A DNA stretch of 64,000 bases from Pilaira anomala (taxonomy: Eukaryota; Mucoromycota; Mucoromycetes; Mucorales; Mucoraceae), in contig JAIXMQ010000005.1 in assembly GCA_025716855.1 (NCBI GenBank), positions 558,001 through 622,000 on the forward strand. Direction: 5' to 3'. Both the position numbers and the translations under genes were made by a program. This document shows positions 23,948-36,013 of the stretch, one piece after another. Position 1 is the first letter of the stretch; each line of letters opens with the position of its first letter. The notes beneath the pieces are model-generated. The model was not told the DNA's origin. It was given only the letters and a program-made list of their open reading frames with translations, and did no database searches.

Positions 23948-24310
23948 TTATTGGTGATGAGGGGGTCGAAGTCCAACCTTCTTGGGAAAGATTAAAGGAT
24001 GTAATTGAGCAAGATATGTAATGGCCCACCTACAAAAAAAAAGGGGGGATTTTCGTGTTTATTATAACAAGTCTTCTATAAAAATCTCTTAACCATCTAC
24101 ACTTACATTAAATAACAACAGATGAGAGACATGATAACAACAGTTCTGATGACACTATAAATAAATCTCGATAAGTAAAAAAAAAAACGTTTCAATAATT
24201 TTAGTTTAAACACTTTACGTTTGGTCATTTCCTTTGGGAGTCAAAAAATAAGCTAAAGCACAAGCAGCAGCAACACCAAGAAAAGCCCAAATGATATTAT
24301 ATCCTGACAT
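23948..24310 (-). CDS. vma9: V-type ATPase subunit e (Vma9)
   Basis: A small gene split into three exons (24310-24219, 24154-24107, 24029-23948), 73 residues, the same length as yeast Vma9. The product starts MSGYNIIWAFLGVAAACALA (first membrane span) and continues YFLTPKGNDQTVIRTVVIMS. The second span holds the hallmark MWAITYLAQLHPLI, and the protein ends in a Pro-rich tail. Subunit e sits in the membrane Vo sector of the vacuolar proton pump and is needed for its assembly. No single exon is long enough to stand out as an open frame; the call depends on splicing, and the exon phases agree. Confidence 0.88.
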
Positions 24311-24882
24311 TTCTCTCTTTAATATTATGTTTAATTGAACAAGAACAAGAAAAAAAATGAAACTCTTTTTGGTTGAAACAAAATCACATATACTCCGGTG
24401 ACGTCGTGTAGGAGCTAATTATATATTTTGATTGGATGATTACTTTTCAAGCAACTAATGGCTTGACAGCTTTATTTCTTGAGCTTAAGACTGAAAAATG
24501 TTAAGATTTAGATATAGTAAAAAAAAATCTGACCATACTTGAGTTTTATTCATATACATGAGAAGGGGAAGAGGGGAAGATACCGCTCACAAAAATATAC
24601 ATATATTTCGGTCTTTAGATCTTCCGGTTATGTCGTGACTTTTATATGGTAAGCGCATCGAAAAAAAAAAAAAAAAAATACAAACCTTCTCCATTCTCTC
24701 TTTTTTTTTAAAAAAAAAATATACATAGTTTTTATCATTTAGTTTATTAAATAAAATAAAAAATAAAGGTAAAAACTAAGAATAAAAGAAAAAAAAAAGG
24801 CCAAGTTTTTATTTCTTTTGCAACGAGCCAAGTTTTAACGCGTAATCAAAATAACATTTTTTAAAAAAAAAAAAAAAAAGCA
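24311..24882. other. Divergent promoter region between vma9 and the PP2A B gene
   Basis: Contains A tracts near 24660 and just before the PP2A start. No gene seen. Confidence 0.5.
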
Positions 24883-26762
24883 ATGCAAACGTCATCTCAA
24901 ACAGAAAACGAGAGCAAATGGAAATTTGCTCAATGCTTTGGAGACAAAGGCGAATCAGATGATATTACAGAAGGTTTTGAATTTTAGATATTGATATCGG
25001 AAACTATTTTCTAATAGATTTTTTTTTATATAAATAATTAGCTGATATTATCTCGGCTGTAGAATTTGATCATACTGGTGATTATTTAGCAACAGGTGAC
25101 AAAGGGGGTCGAGTTGTATTATTTGAAAGAAATGAAAGTGTAAGCTTATATGAATTAGATTTATTGAATTATATATACTAAATTATATGATATAATAGAA
25201 AAAATCTTGTGAATATCGTTTTCATACCGAGTTTCAATCCCATGAACCAGAATTCGATTATTTAAAGAGTTTAGAAATTGAAGAAAAGATCAATCAAATC
25301 AAATGGTGTAAAAGACAAAATTCTGCACATTTCTTACTTTCAACGAATGGTAAAGAGATATACAACATTAAAAAATATATAAACTAAAACAAGTAAAATA
25401 GATAAAACAATTAAGCTTTGGAAAGTATATGAGCGGAATCTTAAAACTGTCAGTGAATCTTCTATGATGACTGATATTGATATGCCAACAACAGGTGTAA
25501 TTGGTAACTTTGGTAACTCTCTTATGATGCCTAAAATAAGTCATCAAGATAGTATTGTGGCTGCTATTCCAAGACGTATCTATGCAAATGGTAAAAAAAG
25601 AAAAAAAAATTAAATAACGGAGAATGAAATTTTAGCATAATAACTTTTTACTTATTTTTTTTTTTTTCAGCTCATGCATATCACATTAATTCTATTTCAA
25701 TTAATTCGGATGGAGAAACTTATATTTCTGCTGATGATCTTCGTGTCAACTTGTGGAATCTCGATATATCTGACCAAAGCTTTAGTAAGTGATTATTTGT
25801 AACTGTATATGTATATATATTTATTTATTTATTCATGTATTATTATTACTATAGATATTGTCGATATTAAACCCGCTAACATGGAAGAATTAACTGAAGT
25901 TATTACTGCTGCAGAATTTCATCCCGATCAATGTAATTTATTCATGTACAGTAGTAGTAAAGGAACAATTAAATTGGCTGATATGAGAGAATCTGCTTTA
26001 TGCGATCAAAATGCAAAAGGTATGTATACTGTTCATAAAAAAATGAACTCTTATATATCTCATTAATTGTAAAATTAGTCTTTGAGGAACCTGAAGATCC
26101 ATCCAATAGATCTTTCTTTTCTGAAATTATTTCATCAATTTCTGATGTAAAGTTTAGTCAAGATGGTCGTTATATTCTTTCTCGTGATTATTTAACTTTA
26201 AAGATTTGGGATATCAATATGGAAAACAAGCCTATCCGTACTATTAATATTCATGACAATCTTCGATCCAAGTTGTGCGATTTATATGAGAATGATTGTA
26301 TTTTTGACAAGTTCGAATGTACTTTCAGTGGTGATGGAAGGTAAAAAGAATGATATGTATACATCCAACTGTAACTAATATGATTTTTCCAATATAGCCA
26401 TATGATGACAGGCTCTTATAGTAACGATATCCATATATATGGTCGCGATGATGATAGTGAAGTCACCTTACAAGCCGATAAGAGCGCATTTAAAGCAAAG
26501 AAATTAGGATCTTCTAAAAACAAAATCACAATGAGTAGTGGTAACCGTAATGCCAATAGTATGGGAAGAAAAATGCGTTCAGACGATGGAGAATATATGG
26601 ATTATAACAAAAAGATTTTACATTCTTCTTGGCATCCAAAGGAAAATACCATTGCAGTTGCTGCAACCAACAATCTCTTCATATTTACGTAAGTTTTTTT
26701 TAAAAAAAAAAAAGACAAATATTATATCTACTAATTATTATTATCATTATTTTAGTGAGTAA
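24883..26762 (+). CDS. cdc55: Protein phosphatase 2A regulatory subunit B (B55/Cdc55, PPP2R2)
   Basis: Nine exons (24883-24973, 25042-25139, 25199-25349, 25402-25590, 25671-25784, 25855-26019, 26079-26340, 26398-26688, 26756-26762) sum to 456 codons, 455 residues. It is a seven-bladed WD40 propeller with the B55 signatures: [50 protein letters not shown], then [10 protein letters not shown] and [20 protein letters not shown]. It ends with [21 protein letters not shown]55 subunits direct PP2A to substrates in mitotic exit and entry and in morphogenesis. The last exon encodes only the final residues. The first intron has an unusual GTTTTG donor. An insertion rich in Ser/Asn/Lys lies before the last blade, as in other fungal B55 proteins. 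Confidence 0.95.
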
Positions 26763-27099
26763 ATTCTTTTCTTACATCTACTGTAATATCCCCCTTTTTT
26801 TTATCTCTCACTCTCTCTTTCTCTCTTTATATACTAAAAAAAACGAATACGTCGAATTTCGAACTTTTATAATAAAAAATAAATTCCATCAAGCGTATTT
26901 TTTTTTTCAGAAAAAAAAAACAATATATACAGCCACAGGTCATGAAGAATGATCATAAATTTTATTTTTTTGAAGCTCAAACAATAAATGCTTTTTTCGT
27001 TTCTCAATAAAACGTCATGAATGATAAGATACCCCAAAACTTGAAAGAACAAAGATAAGGTTGTTTAATAAAAGAAAATTAAAAAAAAAAATAGAAAAA
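26763..27099. other. Spacer between the PP2A B gene and the Tc1 remnant
   Basis: AT-rich 3' region with no gene. It may contain the end of the Tc1 element, but I do not see a clear inverted repeat. Confidence 0.4.
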
Positions 27100-27760
27100 T
27101 TAATATTTAGTAACATCGCCTTTAGCAGTTATAACTGTCTTAAATCTTCTGGGCATACTTTCGTAAAGACTCTCAACATACTCGACCGTCATTTCTGATC
27201 AAGCTTCTTTTAACTTCTCCTTCAGATCTTCGATGTTGGTAATATCATCCTGCCTATCTCTCATTCTACGAGATACCTTAGTCTAGACATGCTCAATGGG
27301 ATTAGGATATGGACTTTGAGTGGGTCAGCTATCCATCAATGTCATCGAATGACTATTCCTCCACCATGTGGCAAAGGTGCTTTTGTGACAGGGCGTGTTA
27401 TCTTTTTGATAGATTAGGGACCTTGATCAAGTGGAGGTAAGTCAAACATGGAAAGAAGAAGTTTTTCATCCATAACTCTAATGTATTCGCCCTGGTCCAT
27501 ATTTCCTTTAACAGACTCTAAAGGAGAATATCTTCCATACCAGATACATGCCCAAATCATGACTCTACCGCCCGCAAACGTAACTGAACGCAATACGTGG
27601 CGAGAATAGTAGCGTTCACCAGTTTGTCGTAAGACGTGAGGAGACCCGTCATTACCATGGACTCTAAATTTAGATTTATCGGACCAAATGACTCTCTTCC
27701 ATTGCTTTTTAGGTGTAATTTCGAAAACTTTAACCATCTTTTGCTCATACTTATTTTAAA
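27100..27760 (-). pseudogene. Decayed Tc1-family transposase fragment
   Basis: Minus-strand translation gives the C-terminal catalytic half of a Tc1 DDE transposase. KKQWKRVIWSDKSKF carries the first Asp, then GERYYSRHVLRSVTFAGG and VMIWACI follow. After a frameshift near 27415 come IYQKDNTPCHKS with the second Asp and PYPNPIEHV with the Glu. In the second frame there are three in-frame stops (after LMDS, after IEHV and after LKEA). The N-terminal DNA-binding domain is missing: similarity stops at about 27760, next to an unrelated ORF. The copy cannot encode an active enzyme. Its bounds are approximate. Confidence 0.85.
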
Positions 27761-28082
27761 AATAAAGCAGGAGGATATGAAATTTTATTTTAATAATCTT
27801 AACCCTACCAGCGCCACTGAAATTATCAGATCCGGACATATGTGTATTATAGCAGCTAGCACCGTATTGAGAAAATGGCATACGCGTACCGGCAGTAGGT
27901 GGTTTTGATTCTGAAATGGTTTCTTTATTTATTTCAGGTCCAAGCGATTCATGCACTACACTAGTTGGACTAACTTGTTGTGTTTTTTCCACCGTAAATT
28001 CAGGGTTAGATAATTGAGGTTTTTTCTTCGCAGCAAGATAATCTGATGTCGAAGGCGATGGCCTCGGTCTTTTATCAAACAT
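27756..28082 (-). CDS. Hypothetical protein, probably 3'-truncated by the Tc1 remnant
   Basis: Opens at 28082 with MFDKRPRPSPSTSDYLAAKK and continues as a polar, Ser/Pro/Thr-rich sequence for about 93 residues to DNFSGAG. There the sequence becomes AT-rich and non-coding in character. A possible donor (GTTAAG) follows, but the next exon would fall in the Tc1 remnant. I recognise no domain. The composition is typical of a disordered N-terminus of a nuclear or regulatory protein. Either it is the 5' part of a gene whose 3' end was lost, or a non-functional ORF. Confidence 0.4.
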   Translation of the reverse strand: MFDKRPRPSPSTSDYLAAKKKPQLSNPEFTVEKTQQVSPTSVVHESLGPEINKETISESKPPTAGTRMPFSQYGASCYNTHMSGSDNFSGAGRVKIIKIKFHILLLYF

Positions 28083-28991
28083 ACTCTATTTTCACACATG
28101 ATAAAAAAAAAGAAAAAGAAAAAAAAAAGTGCAGGTTACAAATACTCATAAAGAGAAAAGGGGTTTTCTAGTAGGAAAAAAGAAGTAAGGTACAAACATA
28201 TTTAATAATACCAGAGTGATACAATATATGTACATGTATCATATTAAAAACAGGACATTATATACAGATATTTAAGGTAGTGTTACGGTGATCATATATA
28301 TATTCACAAGATGAGCCTTCTAACAAGCCAGTATAGTAAAACATAAATGTCTAAAGTACTCCAATTAGTAGTTTATGTCCCTCATAAGGACTGTATGTAG
28401 TCAGTATTAATGATTTTATAGCGTTTACTATCACATCAAAACCATATGCAGAGAGTTAAATATAGTATAGATCATAAGTTCTTCAGAATAATCTAGCTGA
28501 GTATCTTGGTCTTTTGATATGAATATAAATATGAATTTAACGTTGAGGATGTGTGTATTCTTCTTGTTTTTTTAGATTTATGCTGATCATAACCGCAAGT
28601 AGGTGAAATTAATCCAAGTAAAAGCTGCACTTTGATTACATTTTATAAAAATAGGAATACATCCTGATATATATAATTATAGGACACATAATAAAGAAAT
28701 GAAAATAACTATACATGTTTTATATCGAGAGTTTCATAAATTGATAAAAAAAAAATAGAGATGATAGATTGGTTAATAAGATGGAAAATTCAAATTTAAT
28801 ATAATCTGTTAATAGACTACCGTGTAAACTATCATGATAGTTTACCCTTATAACTTTTTATAGCATATCGGGTTGGTAAAATAATAAATATTTTAAATTA
28901 AAATTCCTTTCTCTTTATAATATATATCTTGTTTTTTTTTTAATGTAAAAGTATTTCTTATATATATATATGCGAGTTCAATATATTATAA
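28083..28991. other. Intergenic region
   Basis: AT-rich, with an inverted repeat AAACTATCATGATAGTTT at about 28826-28843. No coding exon seen; contains the 3' end of the poly-Q PH-domain gene on the right. Confidence 0.5.
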
Positions 28992-31900
28992 CTACATACG
29001 AACACTAGTGCCTGAAGAAGTAGAAACAACTGGACTCTTTCGAAGGATAGGAGAAATTGTTCTACTTTCTTCAACGTCATCTAAAAGTGGACGAGAAAAT
29101 CTTCTGTTATTATTATGAGTAAGAATAGGTGCTGAAAAACTTGGGCTTTGTCTTCCTTGTTGATAATACCCCATAGGAGATGAAGGTGGAGCTGGTCCAT
29201 AGATCGGCCTAATATGATTACTTTGATTAGGCGTATGAGGGCTACCTGGACTACTCATAGGAGAATGAAGATGCTGTGGTGGTAATAACAATAAAGGAGG
29301 TGGCGTAGGTGAACTTGCATTTTGATTAAACTGTTGTTGAAGTTGTACTTGCTGTTGTAATTTTTGAAATTGCTGTGGTTGAACTTGCTGTTGCTGTTGC
29401 TGTTGGTGTTGCACTTGCATCTGGACTTGCATTGGCTGTTGCAGTTGCACTTGTTGCTGCTGCTGTGGATTTTGTGGATTTTGTGAATTTTGTGGATTTT
29501 GATGTTGTTGCGCTTGTTGTTGCACTTGTTGTTGTTGCGCTTGTTGATGTGGTACTTGCTGCTGTTGTACTTGTTGCTGTTGCTGTTGCTGTTGTGGTTG
29601 CTGCTGCTGGACTTGCTGCTGGACTTGTACTTGCACTTGTTGTGGCTGATTTGGATTAGGATTTGGATGTTGCTGTTGTACCTGTTGTTGTTGTTGCTGT
29701 TGTTGCTGGACTTGCTGCTGCTGCTGATGTTGTTGCTGTTGATGTTGATGTTGTTGCTGGAATTGTTGCTGGTTAAATTGCTGATGCTGCTGTTGTTGAA
29801 ACATGACCATTCCCATAGGAGACATAGGACTCATAGGACCCATAGGAGATAAAGGACCCATTGGCAACATGGGTGACATTGGTCCCATAGGACTCATTGG
29901 CATAAAAGGATGAGGATGCATCATTGGCATAGGAGGCATACTATATCCATTTGCATACAGCATCATCTATACCATTAAAATAGTGAGTTATAAGAAATGA
30001 ATGTGTATATATAAAATGTAACTTACTTGATGTTTCATGAACTGATGTTGTCTTTGCTCAAATATTCTTCGTTCTTTTTCTCTTTCGAAGCGATCTTGAC
30101 CGATTTGAGCATGGTGTTGATTCACTCTTTCCGTTACACGAAGACCATTACCTTCTTTACGATCCTTTTCACGCTGTGAAATCATACCGACCAGACCTCC
30201 TCGTGGTGCTCCTTGCTTTTTGGTTGAAACTTGTATAAGAGGTTGACCTGTAGCTTTAGCGTATTCTATTTGTTCCTTGGCACTTAATTGTTCTCCTAAA
30301 TAAGTATCTAATAAACTATTTTGAGGTGCAAAATTATCACCTAGAGAAGGAATTAATGGACCATCAAAATCAGAATCATAGGAATCATCATCGTAAGGGT
30401 GTCTAATCTTATTTGGAATAACAACTTCTTCTTCAATAACTGGTTCAACCACCTCAACTTCTTCTTCCCATTCATTATTATCCCATTGTTGACTACCATT
30501 ATTCGTAGTAGAAGTAGTTGATTTTGATTCAGTTGGGAAAGGTGATCTATGATTATCAAAACTATTCGAATTCAATTTTATGCTACCAGACAATGAATAA
30601 GCCCTTTGTTGTTTATTTGGTGGTTGTTGCTGTTGTTGTTGATATTGTTCAAGGGGTTCATCCAAGAACATTTTGAAATCAGTTGCTAAACTAAAGTCTC
30701 CAAATAAAGAAGATGACTGAGGATTATTATTATTACTATTATTTGAAGGGGGTGTTGGTAACGAAATAGAATGATGACCAGCAGATGTAGATCGTTGTTT
30801 TTCCCTATTGGTAGATGGCATAGATGCTTTACGTGTATGTAATGATATATTAGATACGTCCTCATCTTGTTGTCCAAACATTGTAATTGAACTATTATGT
30901 CTAGGTCTTTGTTGACGACTTCCTCTAGTAGGTAATGTTTTAGATATACTAGTTGCATTAACTGCTGCTGCAACTGCTGCGGCTGTAATATTTCTTGGAA
31001 CATCAAATCCGTTACCAAAATCAAAATCAGGAATTAAACTATCAGCCAATGTATCATTGGTTGTAGTTGGTAATGATATATTTGTATTCGTTACATTATT
31101 AGTTGTATTCGTTTTACAAATCGGTTCATCATCACTATCTTGCTCTTCGTCTTCTTCATCACAATCTTCTTCATCTTCTTCTTCACTTTCATCACTTGAA
31201 TCTGCTACATGTCGTGCAAATTTAAATGGCGCTGGTTGATCATCCAAATCCAATTTGGTAACATCAGCTGGAGAAATAAAAATTTCGTCTGAGCCTGCCT
31301 TTAGTTGTTGTTGCTGTTGTTGTTGCTCTTCTGCTGTTATAACCGTAATTAATGGTAAACTATTAGCTCTTGTACCTGTGGGTCTTCTTGTAATAGAAAC
31401 TGCGATATCAACTTGCTTCTTCATAATCACATTGTTCATAATGTTCTCAATGTCATGTCGACTAATCAAAGAAACATCCATGGATTGTATAATTTCATCA
31501 GTATCTAAAAATAATTTAGGGTGGACCGTTGTATTAATATCTTGTGCTGGTTCTCCAAAATTAAGCGCTTTTTGGTTCATTGAATCATTTAATAAAGTTT
31601 CTGGTCTACCATATAACTTGAATGTATCGTAAACAGCTAATAACCATTGAATTGTAAGCTGACTATGATCTGCCATTAACCAACAATATCCTTCATCTTC
31701 ATTAATTAAAGTAGAAGATAATGCTTCAGTTGAGTTAGATGCAGCAGCGCTACTTGATTTTCCATGTTTCAATTTGCAGTCAATTCTTATCATTGAGCCC
31801 TTTTCAATCAGTTGTGGTGATTCAGGGTAGACAGCAAAGGCATGAGTGAGATGAGATAAAGTCAAGATGGGTGTCTTTGATTTCTTTGTTTCATATAGAA

Positions 31901-32828
31901 GGATATGTTGTTCATTCATATCACTTGAAGAAGATTTCTTACCGAATCGTTTATTCTTTTGTTCATCCTTCTTTTTATCAACTAGAACAACCCAATATTT
32001 TTGCCAAATGCAAGTACCAGGTACTCTTACTTGTAGAAAAGTAGATGTCACATTATTATGCTTTGTTGAGTCCTCTGTAGAGGACAAAGAAGAAGAAGAT
32101 AGATTTAAAGTATGATTGATATTACCATTGGATAACAATCTTAATGTAAATAATTGATGTAACTTTTGCTTTTCAAACGAAGAAAGTCTAATAGCACTAA
32201 CCCATCTCACCATAGTAGGATCATCTGAAGTTTCAAATACAATAGTCGATGATTTCTTATTATAGATTGAGAACAAATGCTTCTTCTTTTTACCACCGTC
32301 TGTCATGATCGAATTAGAATAAACTACGGTTGTATCAACAATTTGAAGATAACTTGGCATAATACTTGAACCTGGTAGTTCTGTATCCCATAGTGTTAAA
32401 GTAGATCCAGATAATTCAGCAAACATTTTAGTACGTGGTTTTTTGGTATCATCCTGATTATCATTATGTTTCATCAAATATCCTTCAATATACATTTTCT
32501 GTGTATATGTATCAAATAATCGAATAAATGAAGACATTTCTGATGAAGTTGTACTAGTATCATTTAAAATAATAGGAGAAGATGTAGATGAGGTTGGTGT
32601 GGACGCTTTTATAAACCTAGAAGGTCTAATACTCATCATACGAGATTGTGTATTTCGATACGTAGATGGTCTAACTGGTACTTTTAGTGCAGAATCAGAA
32701 AGTGATGCTTGCGTTAATTTGGCTGGATGTGAGGGTATAGGTGGTACTGGTAATAATTGTGGATTACTTTCATGATTAATATCACCCGGAGTAGAGGCAC
32801 GGCGAAGAAATGGATTTGGTCTAGGCAT
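28992..32828 (-). CDS. PH-domain protein, Caf120/Skg3-like, with long poly-Gln tail
   Basis: Two exons (32828-30027 and 29966-28992) joined in phase 0 give 1258 residues. A Ser/Thr/Pro-rich N-terminus is followed by a PH domain at about residues 110-220 (YIEGYLMKHNDNQDDTKKPR through MVRWVSAIRLSSFEK). A second PH-like module ends near 400 (CWLMADHSQLTIQWLLAVYDT). The middle is disordered and acidic, and a charged helix near 900 contains RFEREKERRIFEQRQHQFMK. The second exon encodes a Met/Pro repeat (MSPMGPMSPM) and then about 130 residues dominated by Gln. The arrangement resembles fungal Caf120/Skg3 proteins, linked to the CCR4-NOT complex and bud-neck localisation. That is the best guess, not a certainty. 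Confidence 0.72.
29330..29810 (-). repeat. CAG/CAA-type repeat region encoding poly-Gln
   Basis: Mixed CAA, CAG and CAACAT-like triplets on the minus strand encode long Gln runs interrupted by Val, His and Pro inside the second exon of the PH-domain gene. The opposite-strand frames give artefactual Leu/Val-rich ORFs. Confidence 0.9.
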
Positions 32829-35800
32829 ACTATATGTAACATCGATTAGCTTTTGCTTACTTCATTTTATTCTACTTTTTATCAATTTTTTTACTTTTTG
32901 TTACCTTTTTTATTTTTTTTATTATTACTACTATTATTATAACTACTACTTCTACTACTATTACTATAAAGTATATATGACTATTTGAAAAAAAAATGAA
33001 AAAAAATAAAGAAAAGAATGAGAGAAATATTATAATTATTATTATTATTTTTACTATATAACAATAGGGGAAAAGGATCCTGAAAGGAGCTTTAAATATA
33101 ATTATACATTTTCCCCCTCAAATTATATACCGCTTATGAACACTTTTTGATTTTTTTTTTTTTTTCCACACGTTTATTTATTTATGCTTATATTTCGTTG
33201 TAGTATTTACCATTTTTGGAGGTATATAATATGTACCCATTGCAATGCATTTAATATAATTTTGGTTATGCAGCTGTTGGTGTTGTAACTACACTAATAA
33301 TCAGGAGTATTTATGTATATACGCTCATACACAAACACTTCTACACGTACACACGTATTTATATATATATCTTTTTTCTTTCTTTCTAAAAATACACTCA
33401 CTATATATACATGACCGAATTATATATATATAATAAAATCTTCTCCTAGCCAATAAAATGACAACTACCCATTTTTAGGATTTACATAGGAGTGGATATA
33501 TAAATTCATATATACTTATATTTATAGTTATATATATATTCATACTTTTTTTCTTCGACTCTACTACAACACTTGAAAAAGGAGATAAAATCAAAATTAT
33601 ACCGGAAATATTGAGGGATTATATGCACATTCTATCTAACTTCTTTGTTGAGAGTAAATATTACTATATATATTTATGTGTGTAATAGCTCATTTTTCTG
33701 TATTGCATTTGAAGTTCGTCATATATACAAACATGCAAACATGTACCCAAGTATAAGAAAAATGACATATGAACATTAATGGTTCAGTATTGTCAACTCA
33801 CACGCACACTCACTCACTTTTTTCCCCCCATGTCTCCTATAATCTCCTTTGTTTAATTTTTTTTTTTTTTTGAATATGAAAAAAAATATCATCCTCCTCG
33901 TTCTCTATATTCTTTTGTTCTTCGACTTCTTCTTCTTCTCCTCTTGTATATAATTATATCTCTCTTTCTACATCTCCTCATTTTTTTTATATACCTGCAA
34001 CCATGTGGGTATATCTGAAAAGGGATTGGCATCTTGTTTCTTTTTTATCGCGCCAGTAACTCTTTTTCCAAGTTGCCACTCCCCGTTCTTTCTTAGACCC
34101 GGTTGAATTAAAATCAGTTCCTTGACACTTTCTTCTTCATTTCTGTCACGCGAATGTGACTATTCTTCTAATTATTTATGCACCTGACGCGAGCTCGGCC
34201 AGTTTAAACGCGCATGATATGGAGCCTTTTTTAAAGAAATGTATGTACATTGAAAATACAAAGATTGTAAGGAAATACAAATTGTAAATTCTAGTATATA
34301 ACAGAATATATAAAGTATGCTTTTCTAAAAAAAAAAAAAAAAGGGGGGCAATAATTAACTTATTGTATGCCCTCAAATGATGCAAAGTAATTTGTTGTTC
34401 TTATTATTACAGAAAAACACAAAAGAAATTGAAGAATAAACCTGGAGGATCTTGACAAGAGTTATTTTGAGTAGCTTTGAAGGAGACAAGTTAATTTGAT
34501 TTTGCCCTTATTTTTCGTGTAATTTGAAGATAATTGGGGAAAAAAAGCAACTTAAAAATGTGGCTGTTGTAATTATATTCATCACCAATTTTGAAGCTTT
34601 TATAGGCCTAGTAAATGGAGAGAGGAAAAACGTTATGTGTATTTTCATTACCTTAAAACATCTACTTCTAATTCTATCCCTGAAACCAAGCGTTCGACGA
34701 CAACTCAATTATTTTCCTTTTTCTTGGAGGCGGTGCTTACACCATTATTTTTATTTCCCCTTTTGATTATCCTTTCAGTAAAACAAGTTTCTTTTTTAAT
34801 AAAAAATAGAGTTAATTACATCCAACACAAAAAATAGAGTTTGGCAATAGAAAGGGACATTGTCAAATAAAGTCAGTTAAACTTTTATTATCCGTATTTT
34901 TGTTATATAATGATATCAAATCATAAGCCTTCTATTTACTCAGCGAGTGCTTTTAATGTGCTCGGAAACCACGCTTAAAAAACTTAACCTTAAGGTATGA
35001 ATATTTTGTTTAAACGAAAATTATAAAATTGAATTACTTGTCAGAATTAAAAAAGACCGGATTTATTGTGCGCTTATGTATATGTTAGTGTGATACAATA
35101 TACACATGTTATAGGTGGCTAATATAAATCATATACAAATGTACAAGACACAAAATTATATACTAAATTGACAGCAAAATAAAGATGGTAGAATATATTT
35201 GGGAGGTTCTGTCAGAGTAGTAGTTTTCCGTTTTGAAATAGACTATTATACATGTAGTAACTTTAGGAAAAACACCTTAGCAATATAATTGCTTTAATTG
35301 GAATACTATATCTTTGGCTCTTTTTACGTACTCAATATAGGAACGTTTGTTTACTTATACCTTACAGAAAATCTCTGATTGTAAACCAGTTCCCTTTTTA
35401 TCAACTTTTACTTTCTAAATTACGCGAGAGAAAAGAAGGTTGTCATACTGGTTATACGTACTGGTTGGAAACTATTTCTCACTCATGCTAAATTAGAGCC
35501 GTTATGCACGCCCGTAAAGCATCCCCTTTTTCGGAATCCCACGGGTGTGGAGTTTTGACAGGCTTACAAATAAAGGTATTGGGTGTAGACACTTTATCAG
35601 GCGTGGAATAGCTTTTTGGAATTCATATTTCTAGTGTATTTTTTTTTAAAAACATAGACAACATAACATAAGATAGCAGCAACATTCGCTCGTATGACAA
35701 GTTATTTTATTCCCTTTTTGCAGGCAAAAGACCAAAACTCAAAACCAAATTCTTTTCAAAATACTCTAAAGCCTTTGTTAAAAGAAGATTAAAAAAAATG

Positions 35801-35940
35801 TCTTTTCTGATGTTCAAAATAAATGTAAAAAGTCTATAACTCACAAGAAAAAAAAATATTGCTTCAAGCAGTAAGCTTGGTAAAGTTCAAACGCAATTAA
35901 AAAAAAAATCAAGTTCATCATTACCATGTTCAAAAATATG
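32829..35940. other. Gene-poor region upstream of the PH-domain gene
   Basis: About 3.1 kb of AT-rich sequence. It contains (TA)n runs at 33359-33545, TTC-rich tracts near 33915-33945 and an A17 run near 34328. No open frame has recognisable similarity or a splice-consistent extension. The first kilobase probably contains the promoter and 5' leader of the PH-domain gene. Confidence 0.5.
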
Positions 35941-36013
35941 GGCCGACACCGGGATTTGAACCCGGGATCTCGTGAATCCGAATCACGAAAGTTAACCACT
36001 CCTACACATCGGC
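35941..36013 (-). tRNA. tRNA, anticodon reads CGG (Pro?)
   Basis: A cloverleaf folds on the minus strand. Acceptor GCCGATG pairs with TGTCGGC, the D-loop has AGTGGTTA, the anticodon arm is CGTGA-TTCGGAT-TCACG, and the T arm is CCGGG-TTCAAAT-CCCGG. The discriminator is C. A T5 run follows at about 35930, fitting a Pol III terminator. With T at position 33, the anticodon is CGG, which would read the Pro codon CCG. Oddities are A rather than the usual G at position 37, a poorly paired D stem, and a G at position -1 opposite the C discriminator. An Arg (TCG) reading would need a shifted loop. No intron is present. Confidence 0.8.

Noticed and set aside
29375..29852. Leu/Val-rich plus-strand ORFs
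   Set aside because: Antisense reading of the CAG/CAA repeats in the poly-Gln exon.
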